Shown: positions 24,481 to 35,475 of the stretch, piece by piece
Layout of the letters: the number at the start of each line of letters is the position of its first letter
Position numbering within the stretch: the first letter of the stretch is position 1
Assembly (NCBI GenBank): GCA_014529385.2
Contig: CM043943.1
Coordinates: 151,484,592-151,548,591 of the forward strand
DNA from: Adiantum capillus-veneris
Taxonomy: Eukaryota > Streptophyta > Polypodiopsida > Polypodiales > Pteridaceae
Direction of reading: 5' to 3'
DNA: 64,000 nt
The notes under the pieces: generated by a model
Database searches by the model: none
What the model was told of the DNA's origin: nothing
What the model saw: only the letters and a program-made list of their open reading frames with translations
Made by a program: the position numbers and the translations under genes

Positions 24481-25715
24481 ATGGCTTTCTCTTATCCGGA
24501 ATTTCATGAAAGAAGTGATGAAGATGTGGAAGAATTTTTGGAAAAGATGGAGGTTTTCTGCATTAGCAATGAGATTCATGATCTGGCAAAGAGGTTACAT
24601 ATTCTCCAGATTTGTTTGAAGAGTGATGCACAAGTTTGGTCCAAAGCATTTGAAGAGGAGTTGTGTGTGACTGATCCACCTGTGAGATTAAGTTGTGACA
24701 ATCTAAGGCATGGATTGGAAGTGGAGTTTGTGAAGATAGAAGATCCTGACAAAGTATGGCACGAAGTATAGGGTTTGGTGCAAAGGGAAGGTGAGCCAGT
24801 AGATTCGTAAGTTTTCAATGGCATGGGAGAGGATGTGCAAGGCATTAGCACCATAGGTACCCCCACCTGACATGATGAAAAAGGACAGGTTCTTGGCTGG
24901 TCTTTGGGAGAATATACGTTGGAGAGTGGAGCTAAAGAAGCCTAGGACATATGAAGATGCACTAGAGATAGCAAGGAACAAAGAGTGGAAGCTGAGAAGA
25001 ATGAGTCAGCTAGGAGTAGAGTCTTTGTCCAGGAGGTCTGAGTTTCAACCTATGGATTCTTTGCAAGGTCGCATGCCAGGGGTTCATCATGAACCAGTGG
25101 TTTCTGTTACTCCTCAGGTTTTGCCAACAATGGTCACTACAGTAGTGCAAGATGATGGGCTAAGGCAAGATATAAGGCAAGTGGTAGATTTAGAAGAATC
25201 TCAGCCTAAACATGCTAGATAATGTGGGAAATAATCGAGGTCATGGGAGGTTTTCAAATCAGCCAGGAGGTGAAGAAAGACCCAGGAATGGTGTTGAACA
25301 AAGCAATGGTAGAGTCTGGAGGCAGACACCCACGTGCTATAATTGTGGAGAATTGGTCCACATTAGTCCACAATGTGATAAGCCACCAAGGATGGGGAGA
25401 GACATGTATCCATTTTCAAGACAGGTGCTAACTAGGTCAAACGATTATGGCATTGAAATTAAGGGAGAAGAAGGAACCAGTGGATTGACCCAAGAGGAAA
25501 AAGGAAAGACAAAAGTGATAAGTGTGGTCACTTTGGAGAAGGCAGCAAAGCTGGAGGATACATTAGTGATGCATATTGGGAAGAGGACCACACAGGATAA
25601 GGAAGGAAGAAGTGCCCCAGGTCCTAGTAAGAAGAAGGGAAAGAGACATGAAGGCGAGGATGTCAAGACCAAGAGGAAAAGAAGTGCTCATCGCAAGTTT
25701 CAAATTTTCCACTAG
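24481..25715 (+). pseudogene. Gag of element 4
   Basis: Starts at 24,481 with MAFSYPEFHERSDEDVEEF, then FLEKMEVFCISNEIHD. A stop lies at 24,769. The frame continues at 24,872-25,222 with KDRFLAGLWENIRWRVELKK and EDALEIARNKEWKLR. A further frame has the zinc knuckle CYNCGELVHISPQC (about 25,337-25,380), followed by DKPPRMGRDMYPF. The order is that of Ty3/gypsy Gag. At least two frame changes are needed. The first 19 codons of the open frame before 24,481 look non-coding, so the inner ATG was chosen by comparison with element 2 (MANEFPQFHG). Confidence 0.78.
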
Positions 25716-26777
25716 GGGATGGGCAATTAAGCTATGACTTGAAGGAGGATCTGACAAACAGGAAATCAGATGTCACTTTTGGGCAGCTTATAGAGATTGT
25801 ACATAAGTTAAAGCAACAGTGGAAGAGGATGGTTAACCCAATGGAGAAAGAACCAGAGAGAGGTTTAGTGAAGGCGTTGTGGCGATGGATGAGCTACCAG
25901 ACATTTTCCCAATAGTAGATGTGTGGCACAAAAAAAAGAACCTGGGACAAGGTTATGTGGATGGTGGAGCCCAAATATGTGTCATAACACACTCATGCAT
26001 TGAGGAGATGGGTCTTACAGTGACTGGGGTGTCAAGCTTTCGGATCAGATTGGCAAACCATCACAAAGTAAAATGTTTGGGTGTTGTAAAGAGCTTAGAA
26101 GTGGAGGCATATGATGCAAAGGCAGTGGTTGATTTTCATGTGATGCCAGAGGGGTTGGAAGCATATCTATTATACTGTGTAGACCATGGTTATGTGCAGT
26201 GGGAGCTGTTCAAGATTGGAGACGTGGTACGATTAGCCTCTATAGAAAGACAGGTGCCAAGAAGCTACATAATATGGACACAAGGAAAATATTGGAGGAA
26301 CTTTAAGAATATGAGGATGAGTCTAGTGATAAAGACTATTCCACAGTGTCTGACAAGGACAATGATAGTACTACCAATAGTGATGAGGATGTTGATGCTG
26401 CATTTCTTTTGATGGACAAAGAAATCCATGAGTCTGGTTTAGTTGCATTTGCGAATAAAATTGAAGATGAAAGTGAAGAGCCCTATGAAGTGATTGAAGG
26501 GCTCATGCAAACCAAGGTTGAATTTCCAAAAAAGCAGGAATTGATGACAGAAATGATCGATGGAGACTTCTCAGCTATGAAGAAGGAGATATATTTGCAC
26601 ATGGAGGTCTATGACAAAGTAATTGATGGTTTTCTTGATGCAAGGTTGATATATGACATCTCTACAAATTTTCCTTGGGAACTGGATGGAAGCTTGATTA
26701 AGATTTTGATGCAGGGAAAGCTAAGTGTTTTTGTGTGGGATCCAGGTGGAATGAGCATCTCTAAGTGTTGCTGTTGA
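25716..26777 (+). pseudogene. Protease and acidic tail of element 4
   Basis: After a stop, frames continue with LSYDLKEDLTNRKSDVTFG, the counterpart of the element 3 linker. The open frame 25,879-26,412 has DELPDIFPIVDVWHKKK and the protease site YVDGGAQICVITHSCIEEMG (D-G-G). It then shifts frame. The piece at 26,346-26,777 is acidic. Nothing of RT follows before the 3' LTR, so the element lost its pol domain or never had it. Confidence 0.72.
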
Positions 26778-26798
26778 TCATGAATGATCTAGCAAGCT

Positions 26799-26810
26799 AG
26801 GGGATGGGCA
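26799..26810 (+). other. Polypurine tract of element 4
   Basis: AGGGGATGGGCA lies immediately before the 3' LTR, where plus-strand DNA synthesis is primed. Confidence 0.55.
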
Positions 26811-26815
26811 TATTA

Positions 26816-27937
26816 TGCTAGGATTTTTTTGGAAGAAGTGATTGCACATATGTACATACACATGCATGGTGCATCAAATAAAGGATTGCCCATTTTCTAG
26901 AGTCAGGTGGTTACGTGGCTTCCACATGTGTAAAGGTAGGACATTGTGTACATAGTACATCAATTTTCATTATCACCAATACCGACGTATTTTATTGGTG
27001 ATAATGAAAATTGATGTACATAGTACATCAATTTTCATTATTACCGGCGTATTTTTTCTATAATAACAAGGAGTTGGTAGCGTGTAAAACTTCTCAAGGA
27101 AGCTATCAGTGGGCGCACGCCCCATGAGGTAAGCAAGTGCATCAAATGACATCAAGTGGCGTCAGGAGGTCGAATGGGGTCAAGACTTGCATGCGGATAA
27201 GTACAGACACAATGTGGGTGTTTTCTTGTGAGGAATCATGGAAAAAGGTCATCATGAGAACTGTATTTCGGGGCCACTTCACGTGATTGCGGGATGCATT
27301 ATTGGAAAAAGTTGAGTGCCAAGTGTGTGGATGGATGTAGAAGGGTGACAAAAACGCACTTGGCCATTTTTTGGCCTATTCAGGGTCTGTTTGAGGTCAA
27401 TCAAAATGCCAAAGGTGCCCCAGGGATAAAGTGAAGTGTGGACATTGAAAAACCTGAGAAAAAGACTAGAAAAACATGGAGAGAAGAGGAGGAACAGCCG
27501 CAACTGAGTTTTGCTGTTTTTGGAGCCTCTTTTGGCCATAAACTGCTCATCCGAGGTCGGATTTGAGCACTTTGATATTGTAGACTGGGGTTTTCGGCCG
27601 TTTTGGACACAATGGTGCTGTCCATTTTGCCAAATTCCTCACTTTTTCTTACCATTTTGGCTGTGTAAGTTTCTCCTGTGAGCGAAGTCTCTAGTCCAAT
27701 TTGTGATTGTATCTGGTATATTTCATCCATATTGTGAGAGCTATTTGCCCCATTGATGTTAGCCAAAGATCAACTGTATCTAATCATCATAAATCTTCTT
27801 CTTTTGAGCTGAGTTTTTTGGGTGTGTATGTGTGTGCCTCTGTGTTGAGTGGGAAAATGAATAATCTCTCTCCTCTCACTCCATCGTTGTGATCCCTGCC
27901 TGGGCCAGGTGGGTTGTGTAAGCCAAGTGGTGCCCCA

Positions 27938-27981
<44 letters not shown>

Positions 27982-28043
27982 CATCCCAAGAGGGTGTGTC
28001 GGGTGATTATAGAGGCGTTGTGTGTGTTTCCATCCCATTCACA
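26816..28043 (+). repeat. 3' LTR of element 4
   Basis: Starts TGCTAGGA and ends ATTCACA. It is longer than the 5' LTR partly because of a local inverted duplication at 26,956-27,058 and a longer (GT)n tract near 27,940-27,978. The differences from the 5' LTR suggest an older insertion than element 5. Confidence 0.85.
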
Positions 28044-28341
28044 ATGTATTCTTAGTTCCCTATATAATAACAAAAATATTGCATAGTTGGATCTTAATTA
28101 TTTGTTTCCATTTCTCACTATAGCTTGATAAGGAAGATTTTGAAATCCTTGATTGGGTTTTTAGTCAAACCCAAATTCCTTCTATTATTAGTGAACAAGG
28201 AAATGGAGGTGTAGTTTTTAGTGGAAGGATTTGATGACTATATAGTCGAATGGCACGTGGCAGTTGACTTAAAGACTCTTAAATGCATGTACAACATAAC
28301 ACATGGTGTAGCTATGGAAAATTCATGCTTATATTGCATGG
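28044..28341 (+). pseudogene. Family E copy A, third exon (first part)
   Basis: Intron remainder up to about 28,126, then exon sequence starting DKEDFEILDWVFSQTQ (acceptor CTATAG). It matches copy B from 51,635 down. A frameshift follows SEQGNGG. It ends at the CATGG where element 5 inserted, and continues at 37,223. Confidence 0.7.
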
Positions 28342-28591
28342 TGTGCGCTCCTTGCCGCACTGTCGAAGCAAGGGACTTGCCAATACACCGTGTGCGAGCC
28401 ACAAACGGCTCCAAGCACACAACAAGCCTAAACTAGCAAGCTCAAGAAAACAAAGGGTGTGTCACTCACCGCTCTACGCTCGCCTTCGTGGTGGATTCCT
28501 CGCCGCGATGAAGAAGAAGCTGCAGTCGTGCCGCGCTCAACCGCTTCGCCGCCGTCGTGCCTTCGTAATGCTCGATCGCACACACACTCTC

Positions 28592-28626
<35 letters not shown>

Positions 28627-28913
28627 AGGAGGTGAAGAAGAAGAAGAAGATGGAGATGGAGCAAGAGCACTCTTCAATTGCACAAATGAGAGAATGAGTA
28701 AAAATTAGGTTTAGTTGGCTTTTATAGGAGCTCACCCCATTCACACTTGGGCGCCCATGCTTAACCAACTAATCCCTTGAATGTCCAAGTTAAAGTGCGC
28801 CTCTCATCGACGATCACTCTACCTTCCCTATTGGACCGACAAGCCCGGTACCTGACTCTAAATAATACAACGTTTATAGATCATAGGGTGTCCGTGTGCC
28901 GTGAGGGTTAACA
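28342..28913 (-). repeat. 3' LTR of element 5
   Basis: A 572-base LTR. It differs from the other LTR (577 bases) essentially only in CT/CA microsatellite length and a single-base indel near 28,831. A minus-strand TATA box CCTATAAAAGCC lies at 28,717-28,728. Confidence 0.95.
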
Positions 28914-28926
28914 TGCCCCCCTTCCT
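28914..28926 (-). other. Polypurine tract of element 5
   Basis: On the minus strand AGGAAGGGGGGCA directly precedes the 3' LTR, as needed for plus-strand priming. Confidence 0.8.
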
Positions 28927-30543
28927 GATGTAGATTCCGTCCTCGGAAGCTATTGAGTTGAAGCTGGGTCGTTGAGGTGGAAGAGCATTTGAGATGAATG
29001 TCCTTAGCCTTCTTCAGTCACTGCAAAATCAAACAACATTGGCACAGTAATTGCATTCTCTTAAAAAGCATATGCAGTTTTAGGTAGAAAAATTGATTGG
29101 TAAAAGAATTTCAAACAATTTGGTAGCAATGAACATTAAATTGCAATGTAATCAAATGCATAAACAGATGTAAAGGCAAAAAATTAAACAAGTCTGGGGT
29201 CGCTAATTTGACGGTCGAAAAGCACTAGAGATCGAATATTAATACCATGGGTAAGCTTCTTAATTTTCTGTGGTCAATTAAGTTGTTTAATCGCGAGAGC
29301 CAAGTATTCATGTTCGAGGGCTGACTAGAGGCTATATCTAGAAAACTTTGTAGTTAAGGTACCATAAAAGGAATTTCTCATGAAATCATCGCCTGACTGA
29401 TTACTTTTTCTTTGACTCCCCAAAGTCTTTTCACAGTGATTCAATTATGATGTGTGTGCTTATTTTGTATGCCTTGGGTTTTTTGCTTTTCAAGGAAAAG
29501 CGCCCACACTGGGAACCTCTAGGGCTCTAGTACCATAGGCGATACATGTGAGTGAAGTACCAAATCAAGCTGAGATTTCTCTTCCAGCTTAAAATTTTAC
29601 ATTGTGGCACTTTGATTTTTTGTTTGTTCATTTTCAGCATTTTAATTTTGTAACTTTGGGGGGCCATATAACACTGTTACCCTCCCCAGGCTCATCACAT
29701 TAGTAAACTCCCTTTATAATACTTAAGCTAAAGGTCAATAGGGTTAAGCCCACTAGAAAGCCCTAGTACATTTCATACAATGCTGCCTAAATCGGATTAA
29801 GAACCTAAGTAACCATTGCTTATTAGGAAGGCATTCCCCATGGTATTAAGAGAAGATCTCTAATACCTAGCTTGGTCAAACTAGCTTAGTCGGACTGCTT
29901 GATTTTTACACCTAAACAAGTGATTATGACAAAACATTGCATTGAATTAAATGTTGGATACTAAGCCAATGCGCTGAATAGTATGCTACCAATCACAATC
30001 AAAGCAGACAAACATGGATGCAAAAAGATAAGGGCAATGCTAATGGACAAGAAACACCTGTTTGTGTTGATGGTCGCGCTTGATTTGAAGTGTGAACGAG
30101 AGAAAGGTTCCATGAAGGTCCAAATCCTATCAATAGCAACACGCTCCTGTACACACTAGGAAATACAAACAATACCTCTAGGAGGCACATCAGTGGGAAA
30201 AGAGAACTTTGTTAATCACTCAACTCTAAAACAGAAACACTCCTATCGTACTAATCTTACCTACCCTCCATCACTCAAGTGATGAGGATCAAAGGTGTTT
30301 CATGGCATAGGTTTCTGTTTCACTGTACCAGATGTGACATGTGTAGGTCTGAGTCAATGTTTTGACTTTAATGTGCATACTCGTTTGCTAATTGCTCTTG
30401 CTCTTTATTTTTTGTTTTTTGTGAGTATAAAGCTTTATATATACATTCCCTAAGATTGGTGATTAAGAGGTCAGGGAAAAAGGTTGAGAGGGAAACAAGT
30501 GAATGATGACTGTCAGCAAACACTCCCCCCTTCCTTGGGTAGA
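28927..30543 (-). other. Non-coding 3' internal region of element 5
   Basis: About 1.6 kb between the WVPK-repeat protein and the polypurine tract. Only short frames are present. No RT, RNase H or integrase motif could be found on either strand, so the usual pol domains are missing rather than just shifted. Confidence 0.65.
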
Positions 30544-31599
30544 TCATACCGTTTGAAATGAGCTTGTCACCCTTTGAAACCAATTGTTCCAGTTGGTAAT
30601 AGGTGAGGATTTTTGCCAGTAGTTTTCTATTACCCTAGGTGCCTTGTCAAGCTGCAAGGGTGGTAAGGTACTCTCCCAGGATCGAACTTGAAGTGGTTCA
30701 TTAGGTGATTCTTGAACACTGGGAGGTGTGGATTCTTTGGTAGCTTCATGGAGGTCCACTACTATAGATGGAGGCTGTGTAGAAGCTTTTACCTCTATGG
30801 ATGTATTACATGAGGAGCTAGAATCTTCATGGGACTCCCCCTTTCCTGAGCTAGGTGGAACAAATCGTTCTTTCTTTGGTACCCAAACTAGCTCGGGAGC
30901 GGGTGTGTAGCATTCTGTGATTTTTTTCTTTTCACGATCATTGATTCGTTTTGGAGCTACGAGATTGGGCTCACTTGGGTCAGGTGATAGGTAAGAGCAC
31001 AATCTACGTTTTGGCACCCAGATTTGATCATTTCCTTGATAGTAGCCTTGGGCTTCCAATAGTCGTTTAGGGATCCATCGCAACATTTTCTTACTTTTCT
31101 TGGAGCGAGTGGTACGTTTCTTACAAGGCTTCTGTTTTTTAGCACTAGCTATGGTCGCTAAAGAAGTTTTAGGGACCCACTTGTATGTTTTCTTCGTGAC
31201 ATTAGGATGAGTCTTGTCAGAAGCGATATGCATTGCTTGTAGCATATTTAAGGGTATAGGCATTTCATCCCCCTCAGGTGTTACCCAGGTCGTCCCCCTA
31301 TTTCCCCAAGTGTCTATGGTTGATGCTAGGTGGACCCAATCCACATTGTCCGACTCAGTCATCCCAGGTAGGATATCCATATAAGGAGAATCTTGGCCAA
31401 TGTCTGTATCCTTCTTACAAGTGTAACAATATTGTAGTGGGGCCGAGTGAACTGTGGTGTCAGAGCGATGATCAATAATGGTTTTACTCCCTAAGGGGTG
31501 TACCTTACCAGTCACCAAATCCACTCTAAGGACAGAGTCTTGGAATTGCAAATAGACATGATTTTTAGACCAATCGTGAACCATTTGTGCTTCCCTCAT
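30544..31599 (-). CDS. WVPK-repeat protein of element 5
   Basis: A 351-residue open frame. The first segment (PFMREAQMVHDWSKNHVYLQ) is the tail of the retroviral-type protease region, so it is probably the continuation of the protease frame rather than a separate gene; an ATG start is used only by default. The middle holds four copies of a W-V/I-P-K motif: KWVPKTSL, RWIPKRLL, IWVPKRRL, VWVPKKER. The stretch near KKQKPCKKRTTRSKKSKK is strongly basic. The C-terminal third is Ser/Pro-rich. The function is unknown; nucleic-acid binding is a guess from the charge. It lies in the same frame as the protease and Gag, separated only by stops. Confidence 0.7.
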   Translation of the reverse strand: MREAQMVHDWSKNHVYLQFQDSVLRVDLVTGKVHPLGSKTIIDHRSDTTVHSAPLQYCYTCKKDTDIGQDSPYMDILPGMTESDNVDWVHLASTIDTWGNRGTTWVTPEGDEMPIPLNMLQAMHIASDKTHPNVTKKTYKWVPKTSLATIASAKKQKPCKKRTTRSKKSKKMLRWIPKRLLEAQGYYQGNDQIWVPKRRLCSYLSPDPSEPNLVAPKRINDREKKKITECYTPAPELVWVPKKERFVPPSSGKGESHEDSSSSCNTSIEVKASTQPPSIVVDLHEATKESTPPSVQESPNEPLQVRSWESTLPPLQLDKAPRVIENYWQKSSPITNWNNWFQRVTSSFQTV

Positions 31600-31668
31600 G
31601 AATGGTCATCCTAAAATCATTTCATATGACATAAGGTGTTTAGAGAAATCCATTACAATGAACGTATG

Positions 31669-32268
31669 TCATACCTTGTATCCTAGAACTTTGATCTTAA
31701 GATCCTTGAGCATCCCCATAGGTTTGGCTATGGTACCATTTGCCATCTTTACCACAATGTTAGTAACACTGAGGCGGGGTTTTCCCATGGATTCCCAACA
31801 ATCTTTTGTAACGATGCTAACTCCCGCACCACCATCAAGAATTCCCTTTATAGTTAATCCCTTGGTAGTGATGGGTAGGGTCGCATTAGACTCGTTGCCT
31901 TCAAAATACTGCCCTAATTCGTTAATGGGTACCTCGATCACAGACTCGTGTCCATCTAAGTCAAGTGATTGCACATGATTTTCCTCATCAATCATAATCG
32001 AGTCAGGCCTATTTGGTTGCGCAAAATGCGGTAATCCCGTTCGTAGCTCTCCGTTAAGGAATGCTCGAAGTGCAAGGAATAACTCAGGATCTCCATACAG
32101 CTTTGCTATGATCGTGGTTCGGACCTCAGAAGACATGAAGTCCACTAGTTTGGCAACATTCATTGGCGTTTTGCAGGGTGTAGGTCCTTGACTAGGAACT
32201 GGTGAGGATGGAATCTCATATTCCTCAATGGGATCAGGTATTCCTTCGTTAAACATCCTTCCCAACAA
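31669..32268 (-). CDS. Retropepsin-like protease of element 5
   Basis: A 199-residue frame with a protease core at about residue 141, GILDGGAGVSIVTKDCWESM (D-G-G triad), then MANGTIAKPMGMLKDLKIKV. It stops at a TGA after LGYKV. The frame goes on past it with HTFIVMDFSK, which should still be protease, and meets a second TGA before PFMREAQ. Upstream it is in frame with Gag across a TAA at 32,314. Such proteases mature the Gag precursor. Either suppression of stops or mutation must be assumed. Confidence 0.8.
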   Translation of the reverse strand: MLGRMFNEGIPDPIEEYEIPSSPVPSQGPTPCKTPMNVAKLVDFMSSEVRTTIIAKLYGDPELFLALRAFLNGELRTGLPHFAQPNRPDSIMIDEENHVQSLDLDGHESVIEVPINELGQYFEGNESNATLPITTKGLTIKGILDGGAGVSIVTKDCWESMGKPRLSVTNIVVKMANGTIAKPMGMLKDLKIKVLGYKV

Positions 32269-32313
32269 GAAGGGTGTATGCTCACTTTCTGATGTCCTGT
32301 CCTCACTCCCTTC

Positions 32314-35300
32314 TTAGATGATACTAGATATGGCTAACGGTCTATGGTTCATGTGGGGTGGATGAACTTGCGTGGGAAACACTGTGTCATGAATTTTGAC
32401 CTGCATGGGTTCTGGTTCTAGTTTCCTTTGAGTCTCCTCCACTAAACCTCTTAGATGTTTCACCTGCTCAATCTCGTCTACTGGGTTTGGATACGTCCCA
32501 ATCTTCTTTTTACGATTTTTCCCTTTTTGCCCCTGCGGTTTATCTTGGGGGTCTTGGATTGGATTTGGAAACACTTGTGGTGTTTTCAGAGGCTCTTTAT
32601 GGTTTTCTCTTATTCGGTTTTCATTTGGTTCCATGTTACGGTTTTCTTTGTCGGTCTTTCCTTTTGTGGTATTGGTTCTAGTCTCCATTGTCTCGACTGA
32701 ATCTGAATCATCCTCGAGGTCATTCATATACACGGGGTCATCTCCTGTTCCTATGTTTGTTTTGGAACTTGGCTTTGAATTTTCCGTATTCTGCGACTTC
32801 TTCCTTCGTGTCTTCTTTTTCTTTGCTTGGATAACTGACGCGGTATCTCTCTCTTCGAGGATATGGCCTGGCCCTTGAAGCATGGACCGTGTAATCGCAT
32901 AAGCGGGTGCGACGGGTGGTATTGGCGATGTCACACTAGCAATTTCGACCAAATTCAGGGGTGTGATTTTAGGCGCATTTGGGTTATAGGGGCATTGGGC
33001 AATCAAGTGATCTATGACACAACGATTACATGTGAGTATTGGCATTGCAGACGTGCTCCCTTGATTCATTTGCATCTGTGCAGCATTCTTTTGCAGCCTA
33101 ATAGGGCACTCCGCTACTCGATGTGGTCCACCACACTCGTAGCATTGAAGAGGTGGCCTCCTAGCCTGGGTGTTGATATTTTGACCTCTGGATGCGAGAG
33201 CAGCAGCTTGATAAACCGGCTTGACTTGTCCCCAACAATCTTCCATGTAGTATATAGGACACTCTTCCAATGTATCAAGTCCGTAGGCAATACTAGTGTC
33301 TATTTCCTCCTCACAGCCATCTGGATAAGCATTTGATGGCTCGCAACCCACTTGGTTCATAGGGGCGACTCTTGGATGCGGGGGCTGCGGTCCTAGCACA
33401 GGAGGTGGTAACGGTGTAGCTTGTACAACATTTTGAGATCTAGGGACCATGTGTTGCGGTAGTTGCTCAACAGGTGGAGCAGACATCAATACAGGAGCTC
33501 GAGGCGCATCCGTCCAGGCTACAGGTGGTCTATTTGCCATCATACGTTTGATCATTAAACAATCCTTAGCTTGGTGACCATACCTACCACATGCGTTGCA
33601 AGTTCCATTAAATTTTACTCTAAACGTAGGGCACTCACTAGTGCTATGTGGACCTAAGCAAATGGAACACCATTGTTGCTCCCTTCTTGGATACATGTGA
33701 CTATTTTGAGGGGGTCGATTATCCTTAAGAGACTCTTGGATTGCCTTGGTGAGGTCTGTCAAGAATGTCTCAAATACCTTTGGCTCATTGGCAATGGGCT
33801 TTGCAGTCATGGGTTCATACTCAATGGCTTGTGAGCTAGTGGATCTCGTGTCAGTAGACACCCTCATGCCTGCTATCATCAAGTTGTCCTCTAGTTGGAT
33901 TGCATTGGCAGTGACATCTTCCCAGGTTGTGATACCTCTAATCACTAGTCCATTATAGATTCCTTCATTCCTCAACCCTCGAATGAATCGATCAAGCAGT
34001 TGGTTATTGTTGAAGCGCTCATTTACAGGGCAGTGAGAGTTTAAGTGCTTTAGACGACTAATGAAGTCCCTTACTGACTCTCCTTCCTTACGTTCGGCCT
34101 TCTGTAGCTGAGATGCTACACCCCAAAGCACACCTTCTCGTATGTACTCCTTTAGAAACAACCTTCGAAGGGTAGGGTAGATTGTTTTCTCGTCCACCCT
34201 TAGGGTCCTATACCAATCTCCAGCCTTCCCACTTAATGTCAAGCTTAAGGCATTGCACTTATGTAGTTCGTTGCGTTCCCCTAAGGAATCACATACTTGT
34301 TCAAACACTTCAATGTGTTTCCTAGCATCTTCGTCCCCATTGAATTTTTGCGTGAGTTTGGCAATTTGTACTGCCTTACTTCTAGGCTCTCTATCAGATG
34401 CATGACGCATATTTTCCGCGATAGATCGACCTATGGTTTGAGAAAACGCTGCCAAGTCACCTATGTGAGGAGGTAGGGCCGGTGGAGGTACTCTTGGAAT
34501 CATATGTGGGAGAGGAACGGGTACCGGTCTTGGCATATGTATAGATGATGCAGGATATGGAACATAACCGGGCATAGGTCCACTCGGATAAGAGCTAGGG
34601 AGCGGCACTCGAGGAGCATAAGCAAGTGGTACAATTGGAGGTGTGGGGGCCATGTGTGCATAAGGGGCTAGAGGCACATACGGTCGAGGCCCCATATTAG
34701 GTACTACAACACTAGGTAGTGGCACTGCGCTAACCGTAGATGTCATCGGTACATTCTCTGTCAGGCTTATCCCTGGAGTGAGCACTGTGTTTTCCTTGAT
34801 AGAGGGTTGAGCCAAGTTAGGGAAGCTAAAGTTTTCGCTCGGAGGCTCAGATTGCATAGAAACCCCAGGTGAAATGACGTAAGATGGGTCCATGGGGCTC
34901 ATTAGAGGAGTCTCCATTTGTGATAGAGTAGGCTGTTGAGCCTTGCTCGTATCCAGAAATCTCATGGGGCCAGTTGAGAGTATATTTACCCCTCGGTTTT
35001 GCCTTTCTGATTGAATAATGCCATGGATAACATTACAGATCATTTTCTGTTGATCTTCGATGCTCGTGGCACTAGAGGTGGATTGTACAATCTCTATCCA
35101 TCCTACATGGTAGGCGTGGCCAGAGTGTAGATCCGTCAACACCTCAGTGTGGAGGTCGTATGTCCAATGATCATTAATGAACAATCCTTCTAGAGTCGAC
35201 GTGTTAACGGTTTCTTGTGAGGTAGAAGCAATGTTGCTCCCCGTGGTTTTACTTGTCACCAACGGTACTCTAGAGGGAACTTCTGAAGGAGGCAGCTCAA

Positions 35301-35475
35301 CAGGGCCTTCTTGGTAAGAAGTTGGCAGGATATCCACATGGACACTCTTTGGGGGTGTGGGGTCCACGTGCGATGTGAAAGGAGATTCCACTTCCCCACC
35401 CCCTTCGTGTGCTTCATTTGCATCAGGTTCCGAGCGAGTAGCTCTACCTAATGTTTCCATGAAACGGCTAAACAT
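32314..35475 (-). CDS. Gag of element 5
   Basis: A 1,053-residue Gag, long for plant Ty3/gypsy. Residues 1-360 are Pro/Ser-rich, with a proline-dense segment (about 265-345). The Retrotrans_gag domain starts near residue 363 (LTQKFNGDEDARKHIEVFEQ) and has LSGKAGDWYRTLRVDEK and EGESVRDFISRLKHLNSHCP. Four zinc knuckles follow: CSICLGPHSTSEC (about 600), CNACGRYGHQAKDC (about 625), CYECGGPHRVAEC (about 777) and CNRCVIDHLIAQC (about 815). The C-terminus is basic and polar. It packages element RNA in particles. An intact frame of this size fits recent mobility. A frame further upstream (35,723) may be the true N-terminus. Confidence 0.88.
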   Translation of the reverse strand: MFSRFMETLGRATRSEPDANEAHEGGGEVESPFTSHVDPTPPKSVHVDILPTSYQEGPVELPPSEVPSRVPLVTSKTTGSNIASTSQETVNTSTLEGLFINDHWTYDLHTEVLTDLHSGHAYHVGWIEIVQSTSSATSIEDQQKMICNVIHGIIQSERQNRGVNILSTGPMRFLDTSKAQQPTLSQMETPLMSPMDPSYVISPGVSMQSEPPSENFSFPNLAQPSIKENTVLTPGISLTENVPMTSTVSAVPLPSVVVPNMGPRPYVPLAPYAHMAPTPPIVPLAYAPRVPLPSSYPSGPMPGYVPYPASSIHMPRPVPVPLPHMIPRVPPPALPPHIGDLAAFSQTIGRSIAENMRHASDREPRSKAVQIAKLTQKFNGDEDARKHIEVFEQVCDSLGERNELHKCNALSLTLSGKAGDWYRTLRVDEKTIYPTLRRLFLKEYIREGVLWGVASQLQKAERKEGESVRDFISRLKHLNSHCPVNERFNNNQLLDRFIRGLRNEGIYNGLVIRGITTWEDVTANAIQLEDNLMIAGMRVSTDTRSTSSQAIEYEPMTAKPIANEPKVFETFLTDLTKAIQESLKDNRPPQNSHMYPRREQQWCSICLGPHSTSECPTFRVKFNGTCNACGRYGHQAKDCLMIKRMMANRPPVAWTDAPRAPVLMSAPPVEQLPQHMVPRSQNVVQATPLPPPVLGPQPPHPRVAPMNQVGCEPSNAYPDGCEEEIDTSIAYGLDTLEECPIYYMEDCWGQVKPVYQAAALASRGQNINTQARRPPLQCYECGGPHRVAECPIRLQKNAAQMQMNQGSTSAMPILTCNRCVIDHLIAQCPYNPNAPKITPLNLVEIASVTSPIPPVAPAYAITRSMLQGPGHILEERDTASVIQAKKKKTRRKKSQNTENSKPSSKTNIGTGDDPVYMNDLEDDSDSVETMETRTNTTKGKTDKENRNMEPNENRIRENHKEPLKTPQVFPNPIQDPQDKPQGQKGKNRKKKIGTYPNPVDEIEQVKHLRGLVEETQRKLEPEPMQVKIHDTVFPTQVHPPHMNHRPLAISSII

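Larger units (their letters stand above)
22307..28043 (+). mobile_element. Element 4: gag-protease LTR retrotransposon
   Basis: Long direct repeats (22,307-23,449 and 26,816-28,043) flank gag and protease remnants in plus orientation. A primer-binding word follows the left LTR and a purine tract precedes the right one. It lies inside an intron of family E copy A: the sequence before it (...GGATCATTTCACG) and after it (ATAACAAAAATATTG) match adjacent positions around 51,715-51,690 in copy B. No RT, RNase H or integrase is present, so it depended on another element. A clean target-site duplication was not found. Confidence 0.82.

Noticed and set aside
27787-28038. Open frames rich in His-Thr repeats in LTRs (also near 23,200-23,440 and 39,680-39,930)
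   Set aside because: They are translations of (GT)n microsatellites inside LTRs.
32455-33336. Plus-strand open frames over Gag of element 5
   Set aside because: They are antisense shadows of the 1,053-residue Gag frame.
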